DNA of 34,337 nucleotides from Synechococcus sp. RedBA-s (GCF_024345495.1 NZ_JAGQBF010000027.1:1-34337); one strand, 5' to 3'; counted from the stretch's first letter, positions 16,406-25,993 are shown. Notes: generated by a model not told the origin, from the letters alone. Translations and numbers: made by a program.

Positions 16406-16683
16406 TCGGGCTGCTGTTCGCCCGCCCGCTGGAACATGTTGGCCACATAGCAGCGAGTGACCGCCCTGCTCTGGACTCCGTTCTGCACCAGAAAGCCCGC
16501 CAGCGCCGCCTGGATCAGGCGGTATTGATCCCAGTGGGGGTGGGCATCGATGAACTGAGCCATCGAGCTGAGCAGCGCTTCGGGCACATCGGCGCGGAAA
16601 CTCACCACCCCGGTATCCGGTTCGGCCAGAGCGCTCTGGGCGGCCGCGGCGACGGAAGCGGTCATGACCGGGGCGAGGTCCAT
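16351..16683 (-). CDS. DUF2811-domain protein
   Basis: About 104-110 residues, depending on whether the ATG at 16665 or 16683 is used. The centre is VSFRADVPEALLSSMAQFIDAHPHWDQYRL followed by IQAALAGFLVQNGVQSRAVTRCYVANMF, the hallmark of the cyanobacterial DUF2811 family, which is small, soluble and of unknown function. The C-terminal 25 residues are Pro/Ala/Gln-rich and fall partly in the overlap with the convergent membrane-protein gene. The frame stays open upstream to 16989, but that portion has no conserved sequence. The domain call is confident; the role is unknown. Confidence 0.85.
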   Translation of the reverse strand: MDLAPVMTASVAAAAQSALAEPDTGVVSFRADVPEALLSSMAQFIDAHPHWDQYRLIQAALAGFLVQNGVQSRAVTRCYVANMFQRAGEQQPDQAAPARPVRSSAPTISW

Positions 16684-17027
16684 GGACAGGGGGAGCTGGT
16701 GATGTCCTCCAGTTCTCCACAGCGCCGGGGCCGCGTCAACTCGGGGGCCCGGCCGGAGGAGCCGCTGCTCCCAACCCTGAGACTGGCTGCGGCGCAGGAG
16801 CTCGGCCGGCCCGCAGCGCCGGCGGCAGCGGGCGATAAAGTCGAACCAGGGGCCTGTCAAGGGGAAAGTCCAGCGGAGCCGGGTTCTCCCCAGACCCCTG
16901 CCGCCAGAGGCCCTGCGGCCACTGAACCTGTGGAAAACCTGTGCAAAAGACCGGGGCCCTGGCCACGCCCCTGGGGAAGGGAGCGGCAATCAGCAGTGCT
17001 GATCGCCCGCCAATCCCGCCGCCGGTC
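16684..17027. other. gene-free stretch between DUF2811 and DUF1818
   Basis: No reading frame here has recognisable conserved sequence, and the open frames look like GC-driven extensions of flanking genes. The only distinct element is the pair of DnaA-box-like 9-mers at 16929-16948. A promoter for the DUF2811 gene should lie at the left end, but none is obvious. No tRNA or strong terminator is seen. Confidence 0.6.
16929..16948 (-). promoter_or_regulatory. two adjacent DnaA-box-like sites
   Basis: Read on the minus strand, TTTTGCACA (16940-16948) and TTTTCCACA (16929-16937) both fit TTWTNCACA and lie in the same orientation with an 11-bp period. TTTTCCACA matches the form reported for cyanobacterial DnaA boxes. 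They sit in the only long gene-free region. Binding is not demonstrated. Confidence 0.5.
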
Positions 17028-17405
17028 TCACAGGGGCAGGGGCTCCAGGGCCCGCACCAGCCCAAGGCCTGCGCCCGGCGCCCAGGCGCCTTCCCAGCCC
17101 CGCAGCCCCGCAGCAGGCAGAAGAATGCAGCGCAACCCCCACTGGCTCGGGTTGCCATCAAGGCCCAGCCACCAGCCGCCACACTCCAGCTCAAGGCTGA
17201 TCAATTCCTCCTCCATCAGCTGATCGGCGATGGCCTCCAGCTGATCCAGCAGGCTGAGCAGGCCAGCACGCAGACGCGAGGCCTCAGCGGCCGTGAGCTC
17301 CACCGCCCAGTCGGCTCCACCGATCAGCAGGGGGAAGGGGACCTTCGACGGATCCCAGACCAGCCTCCAACTCTCGGTTTCAGCGCTGTACCCGCTGGGG
17401 GTCAA
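17028..17405 (-). CDS. DUF1818 family protein
   Basis: A 125-residue soluble protein of the cyanobacteria- and plastid-restricted DUF1818 family. It shows WRLVWDPSKVPFPLLIGG near the N-terminus, WAVELTAAEASRL, the acidic QLMEEELISLELE segment and WWLGLDGNPSQWGLR in the C-terminal half. The family has a Whirly-like fold in a solved structure as far as I recall, but no assigned activity. The ATG lies 3 bp after the rpoZ stop, so the two genes are almost certainly cotranscribed and possibly coupled in translation. The C-terminus is Gly/Ala/Leu-rich and less conserved. Confidence 0.85.
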   Translation of the reverse strand: MTPSGYSAETESWRLVWDPSKVPFPLLIGGADWAVELTAAEASRLRAGLLSLLDQLEAIADQLMEEELISLELECGGWWLGLDGNPSQWGLRCILLPAAGLRGWEGAWAPGAGLGLVRALEPLPL

Positions 17406-17408
17406 GGA

Positions 17409-17639
17409 TCAGCCGGGAAGGAGGTCGGGCTGGTCCTGCTCATCGCTGAGCTCCACGATCGCCCGCTGCACGGGCTTGACCATCGAGTCTTCGAGCAGGC
17501 CATCGAAATCATCGAAGCGACGCTGCTTGGCGCGGAAGGCGATGCGAACCGTGGTGAGGTAACGGTTGCTCGACTGACCGATCAGACTTTCAGCCCGCTG
17601 GGCCAGTTCCTTGGGATGAACAGTGGGACCGGTGTACAT
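17409..17639 (-). CDS. rpoZ: DNA-directed RNA polymerase omega subunit
   Basis: Small RNA polymerase subunit that helps assemble beta-prime. The 76-residue product has the cyanobacterial form: [21 protein letters not shown], then [20 protein letters not shown], then [23 protein letters not shown]. Picocyanobacterial RpoZ ends in the same acidic tail. The ATG at 17639 gives [13 protein letters not shown], a reasonable start. In cyanobacteria omega also influences sigma-factor use. It is divergent from the Hsp70-like gene with a 78-bp spacer and is followed immediately by the DUF1818 gene. Confidence 0.93.
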   Translation of the reverse strand: MYTGPTVHPKELAQRAESLIGQSSNRYLTTVRIAFRAKQRRFDDFDGLLEDSMVKPVQRAIVELSDEQDQPDLLPG

Positions 17640-17717
17640 CGAAACGAACCCATTTCAGTCAGCTTAGGTCAGCCACTCTCTGGGCCACTGCCCCGCATCC
17701 ATGACTGCCCCGCACCC

Positions 17718-19301
17718 ATGGCCGTGACAGGCACCCTGGCGATCGACCTGGGCAGCAGCACCACGGTGCTGGCCTTTCAGCCCAGCGCCGGCGGCCCGCC
17801 GGAATTGCTGGCCATTCCGCCCTACAGCAGCGACGATCCCTGCGTGGTTCCCAGCCTGATCTGGCTGGCAAGCCCCCAGAGCGTCCAGCCCCTGATCGGC
17901 CGCCAGGTGCTCGATGCGGGCCTGGCCGCCAGCGGCGGCGGCGGCCTCTGCCGCGACTTCAAACGCCGGATCGGTGCCCTCGCTGGCGAGGCCGGTCCGG
18001 CGGCGGCGGCGCCGGGCGGCGGCGGCGAGCCGCTGACCCCTGAGCAGGCCGGCAGCCTGCTGATCACCCGCCTGTGGCAGGCCCTGCCCGCAGGCGTTGA
18101 GCCCACCCGGCTGGTGCTCACCGCCCCGATCGAGGGGTACCGGGGCTACCGCCAGTGGCTGCAGCAACTCAGCAGCCTGATCCCCGTGCAGGAGGTGGCC
18201 CTAGTGGATGAGCCCACCGCGGCCGCCATCGGCGCGGGCCTGCCGGCGGGCAGCCGGGTGCTGGTGGTGGACCTGGGGGGCGGCACGATTGATCTCTCGC
18301 TCGTGGCCCTCCAGGGCGGCGAGGGACGGGCAGCGCCGATCGCCCAGTTGCTGCGCTTCGGCGGCCGGGACCTCGATGGTGGCCGCCAGGCTTTGCGCTG
18401 CGCCGAGGTGATCGGCAAGGCCGGCAGCGCCCTCGGCGGGCGCGACATCGACCGCTGGATCGCGGCGAGCCTTGCCCCGGACCTGGGGGACGACCCCGGC
18501 CTGCTGGAGATCAGCGAGCGGCTCAAGTGCGGCCTGAGCGAGGCCGAGGAGGTGACGACCGTCTGGAGCGCTGCCGGAGCCCCCAGCCGCGCCCTGCGCC
18601 TTGATCGCCTCCAGCTCGATCGGATCCTGCGTGAGCGGGGGCTGCTGCAGCTGCTCGACGACCTGCTGGAGCGGGTGCTGGCGGCGGCGCGGGCCAAGGG
18701 ACTGGACCACGACCAGATCGATGCGGTGCTGCCGGTGGGGGGCACCAGCCGCCTGCCCAGCATCCGCCACTGGCTGGCGGAGCGCTGCGGCTCCATCCCC
18801 GTGCGCGACCAGCGGCCGGTGGAGGCAGTGGCCCTCGGCGCCCTCGCCCTCACCCCGGGGGTGCGGCTCAAGGACGTGCTGGCCCGGGGGGTGTCGCTGC
18901 GCTGCTGGGATCAGCGCGGCGGGGAACACCGCTGGCATCCCCTCTTTCTGGCTGGCCAGAGCTGGCCCACCGACCAGCCCCTGGAGATGGTGCTCTGCTG
19001 CAGCCGCGATGGGCAGCGAAGCCTGGAGCTGGTGCTCGGGGAGCCGATCGAGGAGGACCGCAGTGAGGTGGTCTTCATCGACGGGCTGCCCCAGGTGCGG
19101 CGACGGCCCGCTGGCGAGGCCAGAACACAGCTGTGGGGCTGCCAGCCCGCGCCCGTGACCCTCGATCCCCCCGGCAGCTGCGGCCTCGACCGGCTGCGGC
19201 TGCGCTTCAGCATCGACGCCGATGGGCAGTTGCTGCTGGAGAGCGAAGATCTGCTCAGTGGCAGCCTCAACGCCGCTCGGGTGCTCGGTGCGGTGCGCTG
19301 A
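17718..19301 (+). CDS. Hsp70-family protein, short divergent DnaK-like ATPase
   Basis: A 527-residue protein with the Hsp70 actin-like ATPase core: phosphate-1 LAIDLGSSTT (7-16), a VDEPTAAAIGAG connector (163-174), phosphate-2 VVDLGGGTIDLS (183-194), GGRDIDRWIA (240-249) and the adenosine motif VLPVGGTSRLPSI (337-349). After about residue 375 a shorter C-terminal part replaces the standard substrate-binding and lid domains, and no EEVD-like tail is present. A Gly/Ala-rich insert (GEAGPAAAAPGGGGE) lies near residue 90-104. No dnaJ or grpE gene is adjacent, so it is not the housekeeping DnaK. The ATG at 17718 is fixed by the start of the ATPase domain, although the frame is open far upstream. 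Confidence 0.9.
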   Translation: MAVTGTLAIDLGSSTTVLAFQPSAGGPPELLAIPPYSSDDPCVVPSLIWLASPQSVQPLIGRQVLDAGLAASGGGGLCRDFKRRIGALAGEAGPAAAAPGGGGEPLTPEQAGSLLITRLWQALPAGVEPTRLVLTAPIEGYRGYRQWLQQLSSLIPVQEVALVDEPTAAAIGAGLPAGSRVLVVDLGGGTIDLSLVALQGGEGRAAPIAQLLRFGGRDLDGGRQALRCAEVIGKAGSALGGRDIDRWIAASLAPDLGDDPGLLEISERLKCGLSEAEEVTTVWSAAGAPSRALRLDRLQLDRILRERGLLQLLDDLLERVLAAARAKGLDHDQIDAVLPVGGTSRLPSIRHWLAERCGSIPVRDQRPVEAVALGALALTPGVRLKDVLARGVSLRCWDQRGGEHRWHPLFLAGQSWPTDQPLEMVLCCSRDGQRSLELVLGEPIEEDRSEVVFIDGLPQVRRRPAGEARTQLWGCQPAPVTLDPPGSCGLDRLRLRFSIDADGQLLLESEDLLSGSLNAARVLGAVR

Positions 19302-19409
19302 AGCTGCTCCATGGTGCCAGTGGCAGTGGACGAAGCGGGGGCTGCCCCCTGTTGACGTTTCCTGGGCCCCTGCGTTCATAGAACGGAGACTTAGAATTTA
19401 GATCAGCAC

Positions 19410-20240
19410 TTGGCCATCCGCCGCCACAGGCTTCCGCGCTTCTGGCTGGCTCTCACCCTCGGCCTGGTGGCCACCGGAGTGGGCGGCGCTTGGTGGTGGG
19501 AATCGCAATTGCCGCGCCGGCTGGAGCAGGCCGCCAACGAGGGGCGCTTCGACGACTGCATCCGCTACAGCGATCAGCTGGCCTCCCTGCGCTGGTTGAG
19601 CGGGCGCTCACCGGCGGAGCAGGGCCGCTGCCGACGGGCCAAGGCTGAACAGCTCTGGCGGCAGCAGAAGCCCGAGGAAGCCCTGAAGCTGCAACTGTTG
19701 CTGGCCAATTCCGTGGCGGGAACCGAGGCCGACCGGCAGCAGCTGCTGGCCTGGCAGCAGGACCTCAAGGACCGGGCCCTGGCCCGCTTCCAGCAGGGCG
19801 ACCTGGAGGGGGCCTTAGCTCTGCTCAAGCCCATGGGCGAGCATCACCGGCCCGACGGCTCTGCCTTGGGTGACAACCTGCGGGAGTTCTGGGCGCGCAA
19901 CCAGCTGCAGCAGGAGCGGGCCGTGAAGTTCGTTTCTGAGAAGCGCTGGTGGGAGGCCCTTGATGCCCTCAACCGCATCGATCACCCCTGGTGGACCACC
20001 GCCACAGGCCCCCTGCGGGAGCAGGTGGACCAGGCGATCGCCGGGCTGAAGAGCAAGGAACAGGAGCACCACAGCCACGGCGATCAACCGATCGACAGCG
20101 TGCCGATCGCCAGTCTTGATGCCGCCGTGCAACGCCAGCTGACCACGGGCGTCGACGAGTGGACCGCCTTCACCAAGGCCTGCGCCGAGCTGGGCGGCCG
20201 GGTGGTTGAGTCGGGTCCTGAGACCACCTGCCGCCGCTGA
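19410..20240 (+). CDS. membrane-anchored protein with TPR-like helices, function unknown
   Basis: From a TTG start, the first possible start after an in-frame TAG at 19392, the product is 276 residues. A basic N-terminus (MAIRRHRLPR) is followed by one hydrophobic span (FWLALTLGLVATGVGGAWWW). The rest is soluble and helical, with repeated A/L/W/Q patterns such as LEQAANEGRFDDCIRYSDQL, LARFQQGDLEGALALLKP and RWWEALDALNRIDHPWW that look like degenerate TPR-type pairs. Signal-anchor topology would place the body outside the cytoplasm. It has three Cys, one near the end (TCRR). It lies about 108 bp after the Hsp70-like gene and 35 bp before ftrV. Confidence 0.72.
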   Translation: MAIRRHRLPRFWLALTLGLVATGVGGAWWWESQLPRRLEQAANEGRFDDCIRYSDQLASLRWLSGRSPAEQGRCRRAKAEQLWRQQKPEEALKLQLLLANSVAGTEADRQQLLAWQQDLKDRALARFQQGDLEGALALLKPMGEHHRPDGSALGDNLREFWARNQLQQERAVKFVSEKRWWEALDALNRIDHPWWTTATGPLREQVDQAIAGLKSKEQEHHSHGDQPIDSVPIASLDAAVQRQLTTGVDEWTAFTKACAELGGRVVESGPETTCRR

Positions 20241-20274
20241 AGGCCCCCCGGCGCCAGCCTCCACCCTGGGGCCC

Positions 20275-20532
20275 ATGACAGGATTGATCTATCCACTGGG
20301 TCCCCAGCACATGAAGGCCGGAGAACAGGTCCAGGTCAGCCAGAGCGTGGTCGTTTACACCCACCCGGAGCACCGCGGCAAGGCCTTTGATCTTCTCGGA
20401 CAGCAGGGCGAGGTGCTGCAGGTGCTCGACGACTGGAAGGGCAAGCCCATCAGCCCGACCCTGCCGGTGATCGTGGCCTTCGGACGCTTCCGCGCCCACT
20501 TCCGCCCCGACGAGCTAGAGGCGGTGGGCTGA
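20275..20532 (+). CDS. ftrV: ferredoxin-thioredoxin reductase variable (alpha) chain
   Basis: Non-catalytic subunit of the FTR heterodimer that passes electrons from ferredoxin to thioredoxin. The SH3-like barrel sequence is clear: MKAGEQVQVSQSVVVYTHPEHRGKAFDL, QGEVLQVLDDWKGKPISPTLPVIV and FRAHFRPDELEAVG. Family members are about 73-75 residues, which fits the ATG at 20311. The ATG at 20275 would add MTGLIYPLGPQH; I give the longer form but the shorter one is equally likely. The catalytic chain ftrC is not adjacent. The gene ends 5 bp before the convergent pyrR stop. Confidence 0.9.
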   Translation: MTGLIYPLGPQHMKAGEQVQVSQSVVVYTHPEHRGKAFDLLGQQGEVLQVLDDWKGKPISPTLPVIVAFGRFRAHFRPDELEAVG

Positions 20533-20537
20533 GGGGC

Positions 20538-21101
20538 CTAGCCGGGACGAATCAGGAACACGCCGTCTTCGCCGTCGGTCTGGCGCAGGCAGAGCTGAAT
20601 CGACTCTTGGCGGTTGGTGGGCACCAGGCGGCCACAGAAATCGGGCTGAATCGGCAGCTCCCGGTGGCCACGGTCCACCATCACCAGCAGCCGCACGAGA
20701 TCAGGACGCCCCCAGGTGTGCAGGGCCTCCAGCGCCGCCCGCACCGTGCGGCCGGTGAAGATCACGTCATCCACCAGAACCAGTTGGCGCCCTTCGATGT
20801 CGGAGGGCAGCTGGGTGGCCTCCACCAGGCGGGTGCCCACCCGCTCAAGGTCATCGCGGTGGAAGGTGGGATCAAGGCTGCCCTGGTCGATCGGGTGACC
20901 GCAGAGCTCCTGCAGTTGCTCGGCCAGCACCCGGGCCAGGGCCACCCCCCGGGTGGGGATGCCCAGCAGCAGCAACTGGCGACTGTCGATCACTCCTTCG
21001 AGCACCTGGGAGGCCAGGCGGCGCACTGTGCGGGCGAGATCGTCGGCGGAGAGGATCTCCAGTCGCCGCTGATCGGGTGACGGTGCCGTGGAAGTGTTCA
21101 C
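20538..21101 (-). CDS. pyrR: PyrR bifunctional regulator / uracil phosphoribosyltransferase
   Basis: PRTase-fold protein. In Bacillus it binds pyr mRNA to control attenuation and has uracil phosphoribosyltransferase activity; in cyanobacteria the RNA role is not certain. The 187-residue product has LEILSADDLARTVRRLASQVLEG at the N-terminus, GIPTRGVALA, the PRPP loop VLVDDVIFTGRTVRAAL, and VMVDRGHRELPIQPDFCGR, which is diagnostic for PyrR. The start is a GTG at 21101 (VNTSTAPSPDQRRLE). The frame is open to 21407, but upstream residues are not conserved and would overlap gpmI. It is divergent from gpmI. Confidence 0.93.
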   Translation of the reverse strand: MNTSTAPSPDQRRLEILSADDLARTVRRLASQVLEGVIDSRQLLLLGIPTRGVALARVLAEQLQELCGHPIDQGSLDPTFHRDDLERVGTRLVEATQLPSDIEGRQLVLVDDVIFTGRTVRAALEALHTWGRPDLVRLLVMVDRGHRELPIQPDFCGRLVPTNRQESIQLCLRQTDGEDGVFLIRPG

Positions 21102-21222
21102 AAGGAACGGAAGTTGGTCGTTCCATCGTATGGACGCAAGAATGTTGCCAAAAGCTGACGACCCCATTTCGCGGCCTGGATCATCGACCTTCAGGAGTAA
21201 CTTGGCCTCAGAAGACGCTTGA

Positions 21223-22908
21223 ATGACCATTCGGGAAGTCAGGGTGAGCGCAAGTCCCAGCTTCGGATCTCCAACCCTTCCCTCCGGTCGGGAATCAGCT
21301 TCGGGTCGGTTGCGGGACGGAGCGATTCCCCCCGTGGTGCTGACCATCCTTGATGGCTGGGGCTTTCGTGAGGAGGCAAGGCATAACGCTATCCAGGGGG
21401 CGAGCACGCCGGTGATGGATGCCCTCTGGGAGGCCTATCCCCACACCCTGATCCAGGCCAGCGGCGGAGAGGTGGGTCTGCCCGACGGCCAGATGGGCAA
21501 TTCCGAGGTGGGCCATCTCACGATCGGCTCCGGCCGGATCATCCGTCAGGAGCTGGTGCGGATCGGCAAGGCCGTGCGCGACGGCAGCCTGGCGGCCAAT
21601 CCGTCCATCAACGAGCTGGCGGACCGGCTGCTGCGCGATGGCGGCACCCTGCATCTGCTCGGACTGGGCTCCGATGGCGGCGTTCACAGCCACATTGACC
21701 ACCTCGGTGGGCTGCTGCAGTGGGCCGCCGGCCGAGGCCTCAGCGACATCTGCCTGCATGTGATCACCGACGGACGCGATACGCCCCCTCAGAGCGCCAT
21801 CTCCTACCTGGAGTCCATCGCAGCCCAGGTGGAGGCCGCCGGGGTCGGCCGGATCAGCACCATCTGCGGCCGCTACTGGGCCATGGACCGCGACAACCGC
21901 TGGGAGCGCACCGAAAAGGCCTACCGCCTGCTGAGCGAGGAGGGCGAGATCAGTTCCCTCTCCTTCCAGGAGGCGATCGAAGCGGCCTACGCCGACGGCA
22001 TCAACGACGAATTCCTGGAACCCCTGCGGCTGGCACCCGGCGTCCTCAAGCCTGGCGATGGGTTGATCTGTTTCAACTTCAGGCCCGATCGGGTGCGCCA
22101 GCTGATCCGCTCCCTGGTGCTCGACGACTTCGACCAGTTTGAGCGCCAGCGCATCAGCCCCCTCCATGTGGTCACCTTCACCCAATACGAACTGGGCCTG
22201 CCCGTGGCGGTGGCGTTTCCGCCGGAATCCCTCGATGGCCTGCTCGGTCAGGTGGTCTCCGCCCACGGACTGCGCCAGCTGCGCACGGCCGAAACCGAGA
22301 AGTATCCCCACGTCACTTACTTCCTCAACGGCGGCATCGAACAGCCTTTCCCCGGTGAAGATCGCCACCTAGTTCCATCCCCGCGCGTCGCCACCTACGA
22401 CCAGGCCCCGGCCATGTCTGCCGACCAGCTCACCGACAACTGCATCTCCGCCCTCAACAAAGGCGTGTATTCCCTGGTGGTGATCAACTATGCCAACCCG
22501 GACATGGTGGGCCACACCGGCCGGATGGACGCCACCCAGCAGGCCATCGCCACCGTGGACCACTGCGTCGGTCGCCTGGTGGAGGCCACCAATCGCCTGG
22601 GCGGCACCCTGCTGATCACCGCCGACCACGGCAATGCCGAGTTGATGGAAGGGGAAGATGGACGCCCCTGGACCGCCCACACCACCAACCCGGTGCCGGT
22701 GATCTTGGTGGAAGGCGAAAAGCGCAAGCTTGGAGGCCATGGTGCCGCTCCCCAGCTGCGCCAGGGTGGCGGCCTGGCCGACATCGCACCCACCCTGCTG
22801 CAGATCCTGGGGCTGCCCCAGCCTGCGAGCATGACGGGCACCTCCCTCGTGGAACCCCTGAACCTGATCAGCCCCCCGGCCACCTTCGCCGCCGCCGTGA
22901 AGGTCTGA
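21223..22908 (+). CDS. gpmI: 2,3-bisphosphoglycerate-independent phosphoglycerate mutase
   Basis: Interconverts 3- and 2-phosphoglycerate in glycolysis and carbon partitioning, using two Mn ions and a phosphoserine. The protein has [14 protein letters not shown] with the metal Asp at 44, the catalytic Ser94 in [63 protein letters not shown] and [10 protein letters not shown]. Length is 561 residues from the ATG at 21223. The first 30 residues are not conserved, and a GTG at 21244 is also plausible. It is followed after 21 bp by secG, with a possible separate promoter in that gap. Confidence 0.97.
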   Translation: MTIREVRVSASPSFGSPTLPSGRESASGRLRDGAIPPVVLTILDGWGFREEARHNAIQGASTPVMDALWEAYPHTLIQASGGEVGLPDGQMGNSEVGHLTIGSGRIIRQELVRIGKAVRDGSLAANPSINELADRLLRDGGTLHLLGLGSDGGVHSHIDHLGGLLQWAAGRGLSDICLHVITDGRDTPPQSAISYLESIAAQVEAAGVGRISTICGRYWAMDRDNRWERTEKAYRLLSEEGEISSLSFQEAIEAAYADGINDEFLEPLRLAPGVLKPGDGLICFNFRPDRVRQLIRSLVLDDFDQFERQRISPLHVVTFTQYELGLPVAVAFPPESLDGLLGQVVSAHGLRQLRTAETEKYPHVTYFLNGGIEQPFPGEDRHLVPSPRVATYDQAPAMSADQLTDNCISALNKGVYSLVVINYANPDMVGHTGRMDATQQAIATVDHCVGRLVEATNRLGGTLLITADHGNAELMEGEDGRPWTAHTTNPVPVILVEGEKRKLGGHGAAPQLRQGGGLADIAPTLLQILGLPQPASMTGTSLVEPLNLISPPATFAAAVKV

Positions 22909-22917
22909 GCCGTTCGT

Positions 22918-22923
22918 TAGGTT
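22918..22923 (+). promoter_or_regulatory. possible -10 element just before secG
   Basis: TAGGTT fits TAnnnT and ends 6 bases before the secG ATG, so a transcript from it would be leaderless or nearly so. No -35 is clear and part of the sequence is gpmI 3' flank. Confidence 0.25.
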
Positions 22924-22929
22924 GGCTGC

Positions 22930-23160
22930 ATGCTCACCACTGTTCTGTCCTGGATCTGGTCGGCCATCGGCCTGTTGCTGATCGGTAGCGTGCTCCTGCA
23001 CAGCCCCAAGGGCGATGGCATGGGAGGCCTGGCCAGCAGTGGCGGCTCCATGTTCAGCAGCGCCCGCAGCGCCGAGGACACCCTCAACCGCATCAGCTGG
23101 ACGCTGCTGGGCCTGTTCCTCGCCCTGGCCGTGGTGCTCAGTGCCGGCTGGTTGCGCTGA
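22930..23160 (+). CDS. secG: preprotein translocase subunit SecG
   Basis: Auxiliary subunit of the SecYEG channel in plasma and thylakoid membranes. The 76-residue protein has two membrane spans (about 5-23 and 53-73) joined by the conserved LLHSPKGDGMGGLASSGGSMFSSARSAEDTLNR loop, a close match to cyanobacterial SecG. Length is typical. It lies 21 bp downstream of gpmI and 70 bp upstream of msrB on the same strand. No Shine-Dalgarno sequence is obvious ahead of the ATG. Confidence 0.95.
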   Translation: MLTTVLSWIWSAIGLLLIGSVLLHSPKGDGMGGLASSGGSMFSSARSAEDTLNRISWTLLGLFLALAVVLSAGWLR

Positions 23161-23230
23161 GGCGACTGAGGCGGCCTGTTCCGCACAGCTCTCTAGCGAG
23201 CTCGCTTTCCCTTCGTCTCCGTTCCCGCCT

Positions 23231-23719
23231 GTGGATCCGATCAAACGCCGCGGACTGCTCTCCTCCCTGGCCGTGGTGCTGGGCGCGGTCTGGGGTGGTG
23301 CCAGAGCCGAGGCGGCGTCCAAAGCCGCCGATCCCAGCTGGCAGCTCAGTGACAGTGAATGGCGCAAGCGTCTGAGTCCCGCCGCCTACAACGTGCTGCG
23401 GCGCGAAGGAACTGAACGCCCATTCAGCAGCCCCCTCAACAGCGAGAAGCGCCAGGGAACCTTCCTGTGCGCCGGCTGCCGCCTGCCCCTGTTCAGCTCC
23501 TCGGCGAAATTCGAGAGCGGCACCGGCTGGCCCAGCTTCTTTCAGCCCCTGCCTGGTGGGATCGTCACCAAAACCGACTTCAAATTGCTGGTGCCCCGCA
23601 CCGAATACCACTGCCGCCGCTGCGGCGGCCACCAGGGTCACGTCTTCAACGATGGGCCCCGGCCCACAGGCAAGCGCTACTGCAACAACGGCGTGGCCCT
23701 CGACTTCAAGGCCGGCTGA
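23231..23719 (+). CDS. msrB: peptide-methionine (R)-S-oxide reductase, probably exported
   Basis: Repairs R-methionine sulfoxide in oxidised proteins. From a GTG at 23231 the product is 162 residues. MsrB landmarks are WRKRLSPAAYNVLRREGTERPFSS, the zinc cysteines C80/C83 (CAGC) and C128/C131 (CRRC), SGTGWPSFF (96-104), GHQGHVFNDGP and the catalytic Cys151 in RYCNNGVALDF. The first 30 residues are KRRGLLSSLAVVLGAVWGGARAEAA, a twin-arginine-like signal peptide, so it may be periplasmic or lumenal. A 6-bp GC hairpin (23725-23739) follows the stop without a T-run. Confidence 0.93.
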   Translation: MDPIKRRGLLSSLAVVLGAVWGGARAEAASKAADPSWQLSDSEWRKRLSPAAYNVLRREGTERPFSSPLNSEKRQGTFLCAGCRLPLFSSSAKFESGTGWPSFFQPLPGGIVTKTDFKLLVPRTEYHCRRCGGHQGHVFNDGPRPTGKRYCNNGVALDFKAG

Positions 23720-23814
23720 AGAGACCCGCCCACGGCGGGATCGACCCAGGCCCAGAGCCTCCGGATCAAGACAGCATCGATCGCCGCCCTGTACAGGACA
23801 AAACCTGAACAGCA

Positions 23815-23844
23815 CAAAAAAAGAGGGGGGCTATGCCCCCCTCT
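23815..23844 (-). terminator. strong intrinsic terminator of groESL
   Basis: On the minus strand AGAGGGGGGC and GCCCCCCTCT form a 10-bp stem with a 3-nt loop (23822-23844), followed by a seven-T run (complement of 23816-23822). It lies about 50 bp past the groEL stop. Confidence 0.93.
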
Positions 23845-23895
23845 GCCGGGATCGATCCGGATGGCGGAGCGGATTGAGCGCTCCGCCGCTGGGGA

Positions 23896-25545
<1,650 letters not shown>

Positions 25546-25578
25546 TTACTAATGGGACGAGGATGAATTGAAGGGGAA

Positions 25579-25606
25579 TCAGATCTCCGAAGGTTGGAGA
25601 ATCTGA
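25579..25606 (-). promoter_or_regulatory. hairpin in the groES-groEL intercistronic spacer
   Basis: TCAGAT-CTCC (25579-25588) pairs with GGAG-(A)-ATCTGA (25596-25606), a 10-bp stem with one bulged base and a 7-nt loop. It sits between groES and groEL without a T-run. A role in mRNA processing or differential stability is inferred. Confidence 0.45.
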
Positions 25607-25628
25607 CATCACCGATCAACAAGGGTGC

Positions 25629-25940
25629 TCAGTTGACGATTGCGAGGATGTCTTTCTCGGAGAGGAGAACGAACTCGTTGCCGCCGAGCTTGATGTCGGT
25701 GCCGGCGTACTTGCTGTACAGAACCTTGTCGCCCACACTCACTTCGGGAGCCTGGCGGGTCCCGTCGTCACTGCGCTTGCCGGGGCCGACCTGCACCACC
25801 TCACCCACCTGGGGCTTTTCCTGGGCGGTGTCAGGCAGAAGGATGCCTCCAGCCGTCTTTTCGTCCGAATCGGACACCTTAATGAAAACGCGGTCTCCAA
25901 GGGGTTTGACCGTGGAAACGCTCAGAGAAACAGCAGCCAT
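25629..25940 (-). CDS. groES: co-chaperonin GroES (10 kDa)
   Basis: Heptameric lid of GroEL. The 103-residue product starts [22 protein letters not shown] and contains the mobile loop [43 protein letters not shown] and ends [11 protein letters not shown]. The ATG at 25940 is fixed by family alignment; the open frame to 26000 would run into the operator. A CIRCE element is centred about 67 bp upstream. It is divergent from atpD across a 272-bp spacer. Confidence 0.97.
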   Translation of the reverse strand: MAAVSLSVSTVKPLGDRVFIKVSDSDEKTAGGILLPDTAQEKPQVGEVVQVGPGKRSDDGTRQAPEVSVGDKVLYSKYAGTDIKLGGNEFVLLSEKDILAIVN

Positions 25941-25993
25941 GAATCCATGCAAATGCGACAAAGTGACGCCTGCGGCGCCACGACAACGGCGAG

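Noticed and set aside
16684-16989. N-terminal extension of the DUF2811 frame
   Set aside because: Open but Arg/Pro/Gly-rich, with no conserved sequence and no reasonable link to the DUF2811 core. Treated as non-coding.
16684-17027. Replication origin
   Set aside because: Only two DnaA-like boxes, no AT-rich unwinding region and no dnaA, dnaN or other origin-linked gene nearby. Kept only as a DnaA-site finding.
16736-17194. 152-residue minus-strand frame overlapping DUF1818
   Set aside because: It overlaps the well-supported DUF1818 gene in another frame and has a composition typical of a GC-driven frame.
18201-19379. 392-residue minus-strand frame opposite the Hsp70-like gene
   Set aside because: Shadow of the Hsp70 coding frame, with no recognisable domain and biased composition.
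20034-20041. GCGATCGC (HIP1) octamers as a possible repeat system
   Set aside because: Only a few copies seen (for example here and near 10056), scattered inside genes. This is the known cyanobacterial octamer, with no local cluster.
21295-22368. 357-residue minus-strand frame opposite gpmI
   Set aside because: Antisense shadow of a certain gene, with no motif or regulatory signals of its own.
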